This document shows, one piece after another, positions 53,263 to 62,606 of a stretch of DNA of 64,000 nt; position 1 is the stretch's first letter; each line of letters starts with the position of its first letter. The notes below the pieces were generated by a model. It did not search any database. It saw nothing but the letters and a program-made list of their open reading frames with translations, and was not told the DNA's origin. This DNA is from JAWKMZ01 sp041391965 (GTDB lineage Bacteria; Bacteroidota; Bacteroidia; Flavobacteriales; Flavobacteriaceae): assembly GCA_041391965.1 (NCBI GenBank), contig JAWKMZ010000003.1:423384-487383 (forward strand), given 5' to 3'. Both the position numbers and the translations under genes were made by a program.

Positions 53263-55674
53263 ATGGAAACAAAGCCACAAACCAAAACAGACATATCATT
53301 TAACGAATTTAAGACCGAAATCTTAAACGATTATAAAACCGCAGTAACCAGTAGAGAATGTAGCTTATTAGGCAGACGAGAAGTGCTTACTGGTAAAGCT
53401 AAATTTGGTATTTTTGGTGATGGTAAAGAAGTCCCTCAACTGGCTTGGGCAAAAGCATTCCAAAATGGTGATTTCCGCTCAGGATATTATCGTGATCAAA
53501 CTTTTATGATGGCTATTGGCGAGCTAAGTATTCAGCAATTTTTTGCAGGTTTGTATGGCCATCCAGATATTGAACACGACCCAATGTCTGGTGGACGACA
53601 AATGGGAGGCCATTTTGGAACTCACAGTATTGATGCTAAAGGCAATTGGAAAAATTTGACACAACAAAAAAATTCAAGTGCTGACATCTCTCCTACTGCT
53701 GGACAAATGCCTCGTCTTTTAGGGCTTGCACAAGCATCCAAAATTTACAGAAATGTCAAAGGAATTGACACTACTAATTTTTCAAATAAAGGAAATGAAG
53801 TTGCTTGGGGAACTATTGGTAACGCAAGTACCAGTGAAGGATTGTTTTTTGAAACCATCAACGCTGCTGGTGTATTACAAGTTCCTATGGTAATTAGTGT
53901 TTGGGATGATGAATATGGAATTTCAGTACATGCAAAGCATCAAACCACTAAAGAAAATATTTCAGAAATTTTAAAAGGATTTCAACGAGATAAAAAAAAT
54001 AACGGTTACGAAATTTTAAAAGTCAACGGTTGGGATTATCCTGCGCTTATTGAAACCTATCAAAACGCATCAAAAATTGCCAGAGATGCACATATACCTG
54101 TATTAATTCATGTGGTAGAATTAACACAACCTCAAGGCCACTCAACCTCTGGTTCACATGAGCGTTATAAAACACCAGAGCGTTTAGCTTGGGAAACCGA
54201 ATTTGATTGCAATCTAAAAATGCGTCATTGGATGCTAAGCAATAATATTGCTACTGAAGATGAATTAACCGCTTTAGAAAAAGACATAAAAAAACAAGTA
54301 AGAGACGGCAAAAAAGCAGCTTGGGAAGCATATTCAAAACCAATTATAGCCGAACAACAACAAGCTATCCAATTACTCAAAAATGTAGCAAACACAAGTG
54401 CTAATAAAGTATTTATTGACAAGCTCATCAATGACCTTTCTGAGATTAAAGAGCCCATTCGTAAAGATATTGCCTCTGCAACCAGAAAAGCATTACGCTA
54501 TGTGGTTTCTGAAAATACAGCAGAAAAAATAGCACTTAATACTTGGTTAAATAATTATTTAAAAACCATTCAGCCTAAATACAGTTCGCATTTATATAGT
54601 GAATCTGACAGGTCTGCAATAAACGTCAAAGAAGTAAAACCAATTTACGATACAAATGCTGCAGAGGTTGATGGTAGAGTTGTGATACGAGATAATTTTG
54701 ATGCCATTTTTAGCAAGTATCCTGAAGCTTTGATTTTTGGTGAAGATGCAGGAACCATTGGTGATGTAAACCAAGGGTTAGAAGGTTTGCAAGAAAAATA
54801 TGGTGCACTTAGAATAGCTGATGTTGGCATTAGAGAAGCCACTATTTTAGGTCAAGGTATAGGAATGGCAATGCGTGGTTTGCGTCCTATTGCAGAAATT
54901 CAATATTTAGATTACATATTGTATGCACTTCAAATTATTAGTGATGATTTGGCAACCTTGCATTACAGAACCAACGGAAAGCAAAAAGCACCTTTAATAA
55001 TCAGAACACGTGGTCATAGATTAGAAGGTATTTGGCATTCTGGTTCTCAAATGGGAGGCGTTCTTAATTTGGTTCGTGGCATTCATGTTTTGGTGCCAAG
55101 AAACATGACTAAAGCTGCTGGTTTTTATAACACCCTTTTAGAAAGTGATGAACCTGCACTTATTGTTGAGTGTTTAAATGGCTATCGATTAAAAGAAAAA
55201 TTACCAACCAATTTAGGTGATTTTAAAACACCTCTTGGCGTTGTTGAAACCATCAAAGAAGGTACTGATATTACTTTGGTTTCTTACGGCTCCACATTGC
55301 GATTGGTTGAGCAAGCTGCTAAAGAGTTGTTAGAAGTTGGTATTGATGCTGAAATTATTGATGTACAGTCCTTATTACCATTTGATTTAAACCACGATAT
55401 TGCAAAAAGTGTGTCAAAAACCAACCGACTATTAGTAATTGATGAAGATGTGCAAGGAGGTGCTTCTGCCTATATCTTAAATGAAATTTTGAATACTCAA
55501 AACGCATATCAATACTTAGATAGTCAACCAAAAACATTAACAGCACAAGCACACAGACCAGCTTATGGTACTGATGGCGACTATTTTTCAAAACCATCTG
55601 TTGAAGATATTTTTGAAGCCATATACAATATATTTAATGAAGTAAGCCCTAATGATTATCCAAAATTGAGATAA
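53263..55674 (+). CDS. 2-Oxoacid dehydrogenase E1, alpha-beta fusion
   Basis: An 803-residue thiamine-diphosphate enzyme. The first half (about 30-430) is the alpha part: DQTFMMAIGEL, GGRQMGGHFG, GNASTSEGLFFETINAAGV and an aromatic TPP motif. The second half (about 455-800) is the beta part: ALIFGEDAG, EKYGALRIADVGIREATILG and DEDVQGGASAYIL near the C terminus. In Bacteroidota such single-chain E1 proteins act in branched-chain 2-oxoacid or pyruvate oxidation. No E2 gene lies here; E3 could be the lpdA at 20 kb. It is transcribed from its own promoter. Confidence 0.92.
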   Translation: METKPQTKTDISFNEFKTEILNDYKTAVTSRECSLLGRREVLTGKAKFGIFGDGKEVPQLAWAKAFQNGDFRSGYYRDQTFMMAIGELSIQQFFAGLYGHPDIEHDPMSGGRQMGGHFGTHSIDAKGNWKNLTQQKNSSADISPTAGQMPRLLGLAQASKIYRNVKGIDTTNFSNKGNEVAWGTIGNASTSEGLFFETINAAGVLQVPMVISVWDDEYGISVHAKHQTTKENISEILKGFQRDKKNNGYEILKVNGWDYPALIETYQNASKIARDAHIPVLIHVVELTQPQGHSTSGSHERYKTPERLAWETEFDCNLKMRHWMLSNNIATEDELTALEKDIKKQVRDGKKAAWEAYSKPIIAEQQQAIQLLKNVANTSANKVFIDKLINDLSEIKEPIRKDIASATRKALRYVVSENTAEKIALNTWLNNYLKTIQPKYSSHLYSESDRSAINVKEVKPIYDTNAAEVDGRVVIRDNFDAIFSKYPEALIFGEDAGTIGDVNQGLEGLQEKYGALRIADVGIREATILGQGIGMAMRGLRPIAEIQYLDYILYALQIISDDLATLHYRTNGKQKAPLIIRTRGHRLEGIWHSGSQMGGVLNLVRGIHVLVPRNMTKAAGFYNTLLESDEPALIVECLNGYRLKEKLPTNLGDFKTPLGVVETIKEGTDITLVSYGSTLRLVEQAAKELLEVGIDAEIIDVQSLLPFDLNHDIAKSVSKTNRLLVIDEDVQGGASAYILNEILNTQNAYQYLDSQPKTLTAQAHRPAYGTDGDYFSKPSVEDIFEAIYNIFNEVSPNDYPKLR

Positions 55675-55728
55675 ATTGATGTGTATCAACATTATTAGCC
55701 AAAGATTTTTATCTTTATCATAAAAAAC

Positions 55729-58491
55729 ATGCTTTTAAATAGTCGTGCACTAATAAAGTATATTTTATATTCTGTTATATTATTAGCAGCATTCAGTATG
55801 TTTTCTCAAAGAGAATCTGCCAATTGGTGCTTTGGTGATTTTGCAGGACTCAATTTTAATAGTGGTAACCCAGTCCCATTTCAAAGTAGTCAATTAATTA
55901 CTAAAGAAGGTTGTGCTACTATTTCTGATGAAACTGGAAATTTGTTATTTTATACCGACGGAACAACCGTTTGGGACAGACAAAATCAAATAATGCCAAA
56001 TGGAACAGGCTTGTTAGGGCATAGCTCTAGTACCATGTCTGCATTGATTATACCTAAACCTGGAAACACAAATGCTTTCTATATTTTTACCATTGACAAA
56101 CCCAGTTATTTCTTAACTGAAGGCGAACCCATTGATGGCGTTAACTACTCTGAAGTTGATATGACTTTAAATAATGGTTTTGGAGACCTTGTTGCTTCTA
56201 ATAAGAATAACCCTTTAATAACATATGATGTTAGTGACCCAATTCAAAGTGAATACAAATCTTCAGAAAAAATAACCGCTGTAACTCATAGTGATGGTAG
56301 CTCTATTTGGGTCATCACTCAGTTTATGAATAAGTTTTTTGCCTTTAGAGTTGATTACAATGGCGTTAATGAAACTCCTGTTGTTTCCACAGTTCCACAA
56401 AATGTTTATCCAAGAATTAATGAAATTGGTGCAAATATTTCGGCTATTGGTTATATGAAAGTTTCACCTAACGGAAAAAAAATAGCAATAGCTCACAGCG
56501 CAACAACCTTAGGAAGTCCAACCACAGGTACCAAAAAATCTGGTAAAGTTTTACTTTATGATTTTAATAATACCACAGGAATTGTTTCTAACCAAAAAAA
56601 TATCATTTCAGACACCTATCCTTACGGTGTGGAGTTTTCACCAAATTCAAAATTACTTTACATTACAGTGAGCAATTTTACGACTGAAGATATTTTTTTA
56701 AGCAGTGACCTTTTTCAATATAATTTAGAAAGCTCAGACATTATTGGCTCAAGACAAAATTTAAAAAACTCTTCAAATGTTGCTGGTGCTTTACAATTAG
56801 CCATCGATGGTAAAATTTATAGAGCTGGTTATCAAATTTTCAACTCAGGTCTAAAACTTTCTGTCATCAATTCGCCAAACAGTATTGGTATGGCTGCAAA
56901 TTACGCACACAACAGTGTCGATTTAGGAGGCAAACAAGCTGAACTTGGATTACCACCTTTTATACAATCTATTTTTAAATTCACATTTGATTATGAATTT
57001 ACCTGCTTTGGAGACAATACGCACTTTTTTATTACCTCTGAAGACCCTTATGACAGTGTCGTTTGGAATTTTGGTGATGGACAAACTTCAACCTTAGAAG
57101 AGCCTTATCATACATATACTCAACCAGGTGTCTATACAGTGTCACTTTCTTTAACTTTAAACGGCATTACTAATGATCCACTAATTAAAGTTATTAATAT
57201 CACTGAAGTTCCTGAAGTTCTTCAAACTACTTATGAATTGACCCAATGTGATTCTTTTGATGATGATCCTGATGATGGTGTTTCAACTTTCAATTTAGAA
57301 TTAGCTAATAATCCATTAACTCTTAATTCAACAGATTCTTTCAAAGTCTATTACTACCACACGCTTACTGACGCACAAAACGATTTAGACAATACAAATG
57401 CTTTAAACCCTGTTTACACAAATCAAACACAAGGTGAAATTTTATACGCTAAAGTTTATAGAGCCAACACCAATTGTTTTAGTATGGCAACCATCAAGCT
57501 AACTACTACACAAGCCGTAGATTTAGATGTGTTTCAATTAGAAGCCTGCGATTCACAACATAATGGTCAAGCTACATTTAATTTAGATTTAGCAAGGAAT
57601 GACATTATAAATTCATTAAACCTTCCTAACAATGTAACCATCTCATTTTACCAAACAGAAAATGACGCTGGCATTGGGATTAATGCGCTTTCTGATGACT
57701 TTACATCTGCATCTAAAACACTTTATATTAGAGCAGAAAGTGATAATATATGTTATGGCAATGGTCTTTTAGAACTTATAGTTCAACCATTCCCTACATT
57801 AGAAGACCAAACTGTTATTGTATGCCAATCTGATTTTCCTATATATATTGACTCTGGTTTAAGCACTTATGAGGTTCCTAATTATACTTATTTATGGAAT
57901 ACCAACCAGACCACAAACAGTATTTTGGTAAATGCGCCTGGAGTTTATACGCTTACGGTTTCTGACCCAAATTTAAACTGCGAAGATACCCTTACAGTTA
58001 CAGTAGTTCAAAATGATATTGCAAATATTGAAAACATCAGTATTGACGAGTATCATATTACCATTAATTTGACCATGCCAACTGATGGTTTTGAGTTTGC
58101 AATTGACAATATAAATGGAAATTACCAACAAAACAATGAGTTTTTTGGTGTTCAACCTGGTGATCATGTGGTTTATGTAAGAGATGTTTATGGCTGTAAT
58201 ACCATCTCACAACCATTTCATATTATAGGTTTTCCTAAATATTTTACACCTAATGGTGATGGCGAAAATGACACATGGAATATAAAAGGCTTAGATGCTA
58301 ATTTATATCCAAACTTACACATCCAGATATTTAATCGTTACGGAAAACTCTTAAAAATATTTAACCCAAATCAATCTAATGGGTGGAATGGCACTTATAA
58401 TGGTCATTTGCTTACTCCAGATGATTATTGGTACTATTTAGAACTTCCTGATGGCAAAAAATATAAAGGACATTTTAGTTTGAAAATTTAG
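55729..58491 (+). CDS. Large T9SS type-B sorting-domain surface protein with PKD domain
   Basis: A 920-residue secreted protein. Signal peptide about 1-27 (FSMFSQ). The next 360 residues form a propeller-like region with TVWDRQNQIMPNG and YMKVSPNGKKIAIAHS. A PKD domain follows at about 425-485 (SVVWNFGDGQTSTLEEPYHTYTQPGVYTVS). Then come Cys-containing beta repeats (ECDSQHNGQATFNLD-like). The final 90 residues are the type-B sorting domain: PKYFTPNGDGENDTWNIKG, NLHIQIFNRYGKLL, GWNGTYNGHLLTPDDYWYYL. Type-B proteins are attached or released at the surface by T9SS and often help gliding or adhesion. PorQ at 9.2 kb shows the system exists. Confidence 0.93.
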   Translation: MLLNSRALIKYILYSVILLAAFSMFSQRESANWCFGDFAGLNFNSGNPVPFQSSQLITKEGCATISDETGNLLFYTDGTTVWDRQNQIMPNGTGLLGHSSSTMSALIIPKPGNTNAFYIFTIDKPSYFLTEGEPIDGVNYSEVDMTLNNGFGDLVASNKNNPLITYDVSDPIQSEYKSSEKITAVTHSDGSSIWVITQFMNKFFAFRVDYNGVNETPVVSTVPQNVYPRINEIGANISAIGYMKVSPNGKKIAIAHSATTLGSPTTGTKKSGKVLLYDFNNTTGIVSNQKNIISDTYPYGVEFSPNSKLLYITVSNFTTEDIFLSSDLFQYNLESSDIIGSRQNLKNSSNVAGALQLAIDGKIYRAGYQIFNSGLKLSVINSPNSIGMAANYAHNSVDLGGKQAELGLPPFIQSIFKFTFDYEFTCFGDNTHFFITSEDPYDSVVWNFGDGQTSTLEEPYHTYTQPGVYTVSLSLTLNGITNDPLIKVINITEVPEVLQTTYELTQCDSFDDDPDDGVSTFNLELANNPLTLNSTDSFKVYYYHTLTDAQNDLDNTNALNPVYTNQTQGEILYAKVYRANTNCFSMATIKLTTTQAVDLDVFQLEACDSQHNGQATFNLDLARNDIINSLNLPNNVTISFYQTENDAGIGINALSDDFTSASKTLYIRAESDNICYGNGLLELIVQPFPTLEDQTVIVCQSDFPIYIDSGLSTYEVPNYTYLWNTNQTTNSILVNAPGVYTLTVSDPNLNCEDTLTVTVVQNDIANIENISIDEYHITINLTMPTDGFEFAIDNINGNYQQNNEFFGVQPGDHVVYVRDVYGCNTISQPFHIIGFPKYFTPNGDGENDTWNIKGLDANLYPNLHIQIFNRYGKLLKIFNPNQSNGWNGTYNGHLLTPDDYWYYLELPDGKKYKGHFSLKI

Positions 58492-58522
58492 TATTCAAAC
58501 ATATTCAACAAAACAATTTTGT

Positions 58523-58554
58523 TTTTGGTTATATTTATAATCTAATAACCAAAA
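58523..58554 (+). repeat. Perfect 10-bp hairpin touching the methyltransferase start
   Basis: TTTTGGTTAT and ATAACCAAAA are exact inverted repeats around a 12-base loop, ending one base before the ATG at 58556. In the transcript it would fold just upstream of the start codon and could block ribosomes. It is also a possible operator. No terminator T-tract follows. Confidence 0.55.
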
Positions 58555-58555
58555 T

Positions 58556-60157
58556 ATGTTAACAAAACAAGATAAAGAACAACTAAGAGGTACCATTTTT
58601 AGGCATCTTGATGGTATTGCAACCGCAACAACAACTTTTGCACTTCATAAAAAAGGTGTTTTAGACTATCTTTTAACACATAAAAAAGTTACTTTAAACG
58701 ATTTAGTCAATCATTTTAAAGCTAATGAAGGTTATTTAAATGTGGCTTTACGCATTTTATGCTCTCAAGGCTGGCTCATTCAACACCTTGATAATAAAAC
58801 AAATAGCGTTTCTTTTGAAATCAATAAAAATAGTAAAACGGCTTTTGACTTTGCTTATTTGTATGAAGATGCTGTAAACTTGTTAAAATATTCAGTAAAA
58901 TTTCCTGACGAGCGTATTGGTCCTGACGCATTTAGTGCACTTGAAAAAATCTTTAAAAAATTTGAAAACAATTTTGGAATAGAAACCATTGAAACACATA
59001 GCATCGCCTACCAAATCACAAAACATATTGAAGGTGTTATCGTCGCTCCAATTATAGTTCTATTAGGTGTTAACGGCTTGTTTCACAAATATTTTATGGA
59101 AGCCTCTTTTAGAGCGCAAGAATATCATAAAGATCCTGAAAGTTTTAAAAAAATTCTCGACTTTTTAACCCATTTAGGATGGTTTATCAAAAAGAAAGAC
59201 ACCTATCAATTTACTGAAGATGGCTTGTTTTTTGCAAAACGCGCAAGTGCTTATGGTGTGACGGTTTCTTATCTTCCAACTTTTGTGCAATTAGACCAAT
59301 TACTTTTTGGAAATCCATTGGTTTTAAAAACAGAATCTCCTGACGACACTGAAAAACACGTCCATAGAGAAATGAATGTTTGGGGAAGTGGTGGCGCACA
59401 TTCAACCTATTTTAAAGTCATTGACGAAATTATCATCAAACTATTTAACAAACCTATTGATGAGCAGCCCAAAGGTATTTTGGATATGGGTTGTGGCAAT
59501 GGTGCCTTTATTCAACATATTTTTGATGTCATTGAATATCAAACCATTAGAGGAAAAATGCTTGATGACTATCCTTTATTATTAGTTGGAGCCGATTTTA
59601 ACCAAGCGGCTTTAAAAGTAACCAGAGCCAATTTGATTAAAGCCGATATTTGGGCAAAAGTCATTTGGGGAGATATTGGACGTCCAGATCTTTTAGCACA
59701 AGATTTAAAAGACGATTATAATATTGAACTAAAAGATTTATTAAACGTTCGTACCTTTTTAGACCACAATCGTATTTGGAAAACTCCAAAAACACAAACC
59801 AATCATATCAGTAAGTCTTCAGGTGCTTACGCGTTTCAAGGGCAACGCATAAGTAATAATTTGGTAGAAGATTCACTATTAGAACATCTTCAAAAATGGA
59901 AACCTTACGTAGAACGTTTTGGTTTATTAATTATCGAATTACACACTATCAATCCAAAATTAACTGCTGCTAACTTAGGCAAAACTGCGGCAACCGCTTA
60001 TGATGCTACTCATGGTTATTCTGACCAATATATTTTGGAAGTTGATGTTTTTAATACCATTGCAATCAAAGCTGGTTTGCATCCAGACCCAAATTATTTT
60101 ACAACTTTTCCAAATGATGCCTTGGCAACTGTAAGTATCAATTTATTAAAAGGATAA
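58556..60157 (+). CDS. AprA-like SAM-dependent methyltransferase
   Basis: A 533-residue protein. The N-terminal half contains two winged-helix-like segments (about 15-95 and 190-230) that resemble the dimerisation domains of O-methyltransferases. The SAM motif is GILDMGCGNGAFIQHIF at about 304-320, followed by VGADFNQAALK (about 344). A DLKDLLNVRTFLDHNRIW block and IIELHTINP lie after it. This fits the AprA-like methyltransferase group, known as domains in natural-product assembly lines, but here standalone. The substrate is unknown. A small helical gene starts one base after its stop, so the two are coupled. Confidence 0.72.
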   Translation: MLTKQDKEQLRGTIFRHLDGIATATTTFALHKKGVLDYLLTHKKVTLNDLVNHFKANEGYLNVALRILCSQGWLIQHLDNKTNSVSFEINKNSKTAFDFAYLYEDAVNLLKYSVKFPDERIGPDAFSALEKIFKKFENNFGIETIETHSIAYQITKHIEGVIVAPIIVLLGVNGLFHKYFMEASFRAQEYHKDPESFKKILDFLTHLGWFIKKKDTYQFTEDGLFFAKRASAYGVTVSYLPTFVQLDQLLFGNPLVLKTESPDDTEKHVHREMNVWGSGGAHSTYFKVIDEIIIKLFNKPIDEQPKGILDMGCGNGAFIQHIFDVIEYQTIRGKMLDDYPLLLVGADFNQAALKVTRANLIKADIWAKVIWGDIGRPDLLAQDLKDDYNIELKDLLNVRTFLDHNRIWKTPKTQTNHISKSSGAYAFQGQRISNNLVEDSLLEHLQKWKPYVERFGLLIIELHTINPKLTAANLGKTAATAYDATHGYSDQYILEVDVFNTIAIKAGLHPDPNYFTTFPNDALATVSINLLKG

Positions 60158-60158
60158 C

Positions 60159-60638
60159 ATGAAAGCCGTTTCAGTAGCAATATTAAAAAAAGAATTACAA
60201 CAGCGTTCACCTGAAGAACTTATGGACTTGTGCTTACGATTGTCAAAATTCAAGAAAGAAAATAAAGAGCTTCTTACTTATTTACTTTTTGAAGCACATG
60301 ACGAAAGCGGCTATATTGAAGCAGTTAAACACGAACTTGATGTGCAATTTGACACCATCAATACCAACAGTTATCATTACATCAAAAAAAGCATTCGAAA
60401 AATTTTAAGGCTTGTCAAAAAATACGCACGTTATTCGTTAAAAAAGGAAACTGAAGTAGAGCTACTCCTCTATTTTTGCAATAAGTTGAATGATTTTGAG
60501 CCATCAATTTATAACAATGTGAGCCTAACCAATATTTATAATCGACAAATTATTAGTATCAAAAAAATTATAACCGCTTTGCATGAAGATTTGCAATATG
60601 ATTATAATTTAGAGTTGGAAGCTCTCAATTCATTATAA
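60159..60638 (+). CDS. Small helical protein coupled to the AprA-like methyltransferase
   Basis: A 159-residue soluble, almost entirely alpha-helical protein. The sequence is rich in Lys, Leu and Glu (ELMDLCLRLSKFKKENKELLTYLLFEAHDE, KYARYSLKKETEVELLLYFC) with Tyr-rich helix ends. It resembles HEAT or TPR-like helical bundles but I see no repeat consensus. It starts one base after the methyltransferase stop. A role as adaptor or regulator is inference. Its last 70 bases precede the promoter of the peroxidase gene. Confidence 0.72.
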   Translation: MKAVSVAILKKELQQRSPEELMDLCLRLSKFKKENKELLTYLLFEAHDESGYIEAVKHELDVQFDTINTNSYHYIKKSIRKILRLVKKYARYSLKKETEVELLLYFCNKLNDFEPSIYNNVSLTNIYNRQIISIKKIITALHEDLQYDYNLELEALNSL

Positions 60639-60677
60639 TTTGTTTTAATCGATTCAAAATACTTCAACTATAAAACC

Positions 60678-60685
60678 TATTTTTG
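60678..60685 (+). promoter_or_regulatory. -7 box for the peroxidase gene
   Basis: TATTTTTG lies 26-33 bases before the ATG at 60711. The upstream -33 element is not clear. Confidence 0.5.
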
Positions 60686-60710
60686 TTAAGTTCATAAAAA
60701 CCTTTCATAG

Positions 60711-62606
60711 ATGAAATTATCGGTTATTACTTGCTTAATCTTTACGCTACTTTTTACCTCTTATCAAACCAAACAGAACCAAACCTATAAAGAAGGAGTT
60801 GTGATTGATGTTTCAAAATTATATGCTCAAAATTTCTTAGCGTTTCAAGATAAAGTCAATCAATTAGTTGATTTTACTGCAAAAAACAAATCAGATATTT
60901 TAATTTCTGAACTCCAAAAACGTGTTTCGGAAACGCGTTTAGCTTACAAAAAAGTTGAATTTTTATTTGATTATAACCAAACACCTTATAACCGAACTTT
61001 TATAAATGGTGCACCTTTCACAAAATATGAAGAAGATTTTACAGGTGGACAAGTTTTAAACCCAAATGGATTACAAACTTTGGATTTACTTGTAAATGAT
61101 GATAATGTTGCAACAAAATTACATCAAATTCAGTCAGTTGCCACCGATTTAAAAAGTAGAGTCGATTTGATGGCTTCTATTCACATTCCGTTAAACACTA
61201 ATAAAACATCCATTATTGAAGCCTTACGCTCTGGAATAATAAGCGTTTTTACATTAAGTCTTACAGGATTTGACACTCCTGGTTCGTCTAATGCCATTAA
61301 TGAATCGCATGTGAGTTTGGAAACCATGTTAAAAAACTTTGAATACTTTAAATACGAACTAAAACCTGAAGCCAAATCAAAATTTAAAGCCATCAAACAC
61401 TTGTATTTAAAAGGAATTGGCTTGTTAGAATCCAATCCAGATTTTGATTCGTTTGATAGAATGGTATTTCTAAAACAAATCATTAACCCAATTTATGAGT
61501 CGCTTTTAGATTTTCAAACACTTAATGGTATTGATACAAAACCATTTAAAATGCATGCTCAAAATTATGCTTCGAGAAACCTTTTTGCAAAAGATTTTTT
61601 AGACACCAATTATTATGGGTATTTCACTTACTTACCTCTTAATAGCCAAGCATCTATAACATTAGGCAAAAAATTGTTTGAAGACTCATCGCTTTCAAAA
61701 GATGGAAGTATGTCTTGTGTTACCTGTCATAATCCGAAAAAAGGGTTTACAGATGGTTCTGAAAAAAGTCCAACCAATCAACCGCATGTGTTTGGTATCA
61801 GAAATACACCAACGGTTATAAATGCTGGCTATTCCACACGTTTTTTTTGGGATATGCGCGAATATAATTTAGAAAAACAAGTGGCTCATGTGGTTGACAA
61901 TTCACAAGAATTTAACACCTCTTTTGAAGTGATGGCAGATAAATTACGATTAAATAAAGAATATGTACAGTTGTTTGAAAACGCTTACAAAGGCATTGAT
62001 AAAGTAACCATCAACAGACGCTCTATTAGCAATGCCATTGCAGCTTATGTAAATTCATTGCAATCTTTTAATAGTTCGTTTGATCAATATGTCAGAAATG
62101 AAACTAACAATTACTCTGAAAGAGCAAAACGAGGTTTTAATTTGTTTGCTGGAAAAGCAGGTTGTGCCAGCTGTCATTTTATGCCAGTTTTTAACGGAAC
62201 TGTTCCTCCATTTTACACTGATTCTGAATCGGAAGTTTTAGGAATTACCAAAGGATTAGACTCCATAAATCCACAAAAAGACACAGATTTGGGTCGTGCT
62301 GTCAACGGACTTAAGGTTGACAATCAGCCTTTTTTAGAAAACTCATTTAAAACTGTAACCCTTAGAAATATTGACCTCACAGCGCCTTATATGCACAATG
62401 GCTCTTTTAAAACCTTAGAAGAAGTCATGGATTTTTACAACCTTGGTGGTGGTGCAGGAATGGGTTTAGATATTAAAAATCAAACTCTTCCAAAAGATCA
62501 TCTCGATTTGTCAAAACAAGAAAAAGAAGATATTATTATCTTTCTAAAAACTTTAACTGACACTACTCATTTGGTTAATTACAGCGTCTCAAAAATGGCA
62601 CATTAA
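60711..62606 (+). CDS. Di-heme cytochrome-c peroxidase with extended N domain
   Basis: A 631-residue periplasmic protein. The signal peptide ends at about 19-20. The N-terminal domain (about 25-300) is helical and weakly resembles imelysin-like iron-uptake proteins (VEFLFDYNQTPYNRTFINGAP, then PNGLQTLDLLV). The C-terminal peroxidase domain (about 305-631) has two CxxCH heme sites: CVTCH near 340 and CASCH near 487. It also has the NTPTVINAGYSTRFFWD motif of MauG/CCP enzymes. It reduces hydrogen peroxide with cytochrome c, or oxidises a partner. It overlaps the convergent holA stop by four bases. Confidence 0.9.
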   Translation: MKLSVITCLIFTLLFTSYQTKQNQTYKEGVVIDVSKLYAQNFLAFQDKVNQLVDFTAKNKSDILISELQKRVSETRLAYKKVEFLFDYNQTPYNRTFINGAPFTKYEEDFTGGQVLNPNGLQTLDLLVNDDNVATKLHQIQSVATDLKSRVDLMASIHIPLNTNKTSIIEALRSGIISVFTLSLTGFDTPGSSNAINESHVSLETMLKNFEYFKYELKPEAKSKFKAIKHLYLKGIGLLESNPDFDSFDRMVFLKQIINPIYESLLDFQTLNGIDTKPFKMHAQNYASRNLFAKDFLDTNYYGYFTYLPLNSQASITLGKKLFEDSSLSKDGSMSCVTCHNPKKGFTDGSEKSPTNQPHVFGIRNTPTVINAGYSTRFFWDMREYNLEKQVAHVVDNSQEFNTSFEVMADKLRLNKEYVQLFENAYKGIDKVTINRRSISNAIAAYVNSLQSFNSSFDQYVRNETNNYSERAKRGFNLFAGKAGCASCHFMPVFNGTVPPFYTDSESEVLGITKGLDSINPQKDTDLGRAVNGLKVDNQPFLENSFKTVTLRNIDLTAPYMHNGSFKTLEEVMDFYNLGGGAGMGLDIKNQTLPKDHLDLSKQEKEDIIIFLKTLTDTTHLVNYSVSKMAH

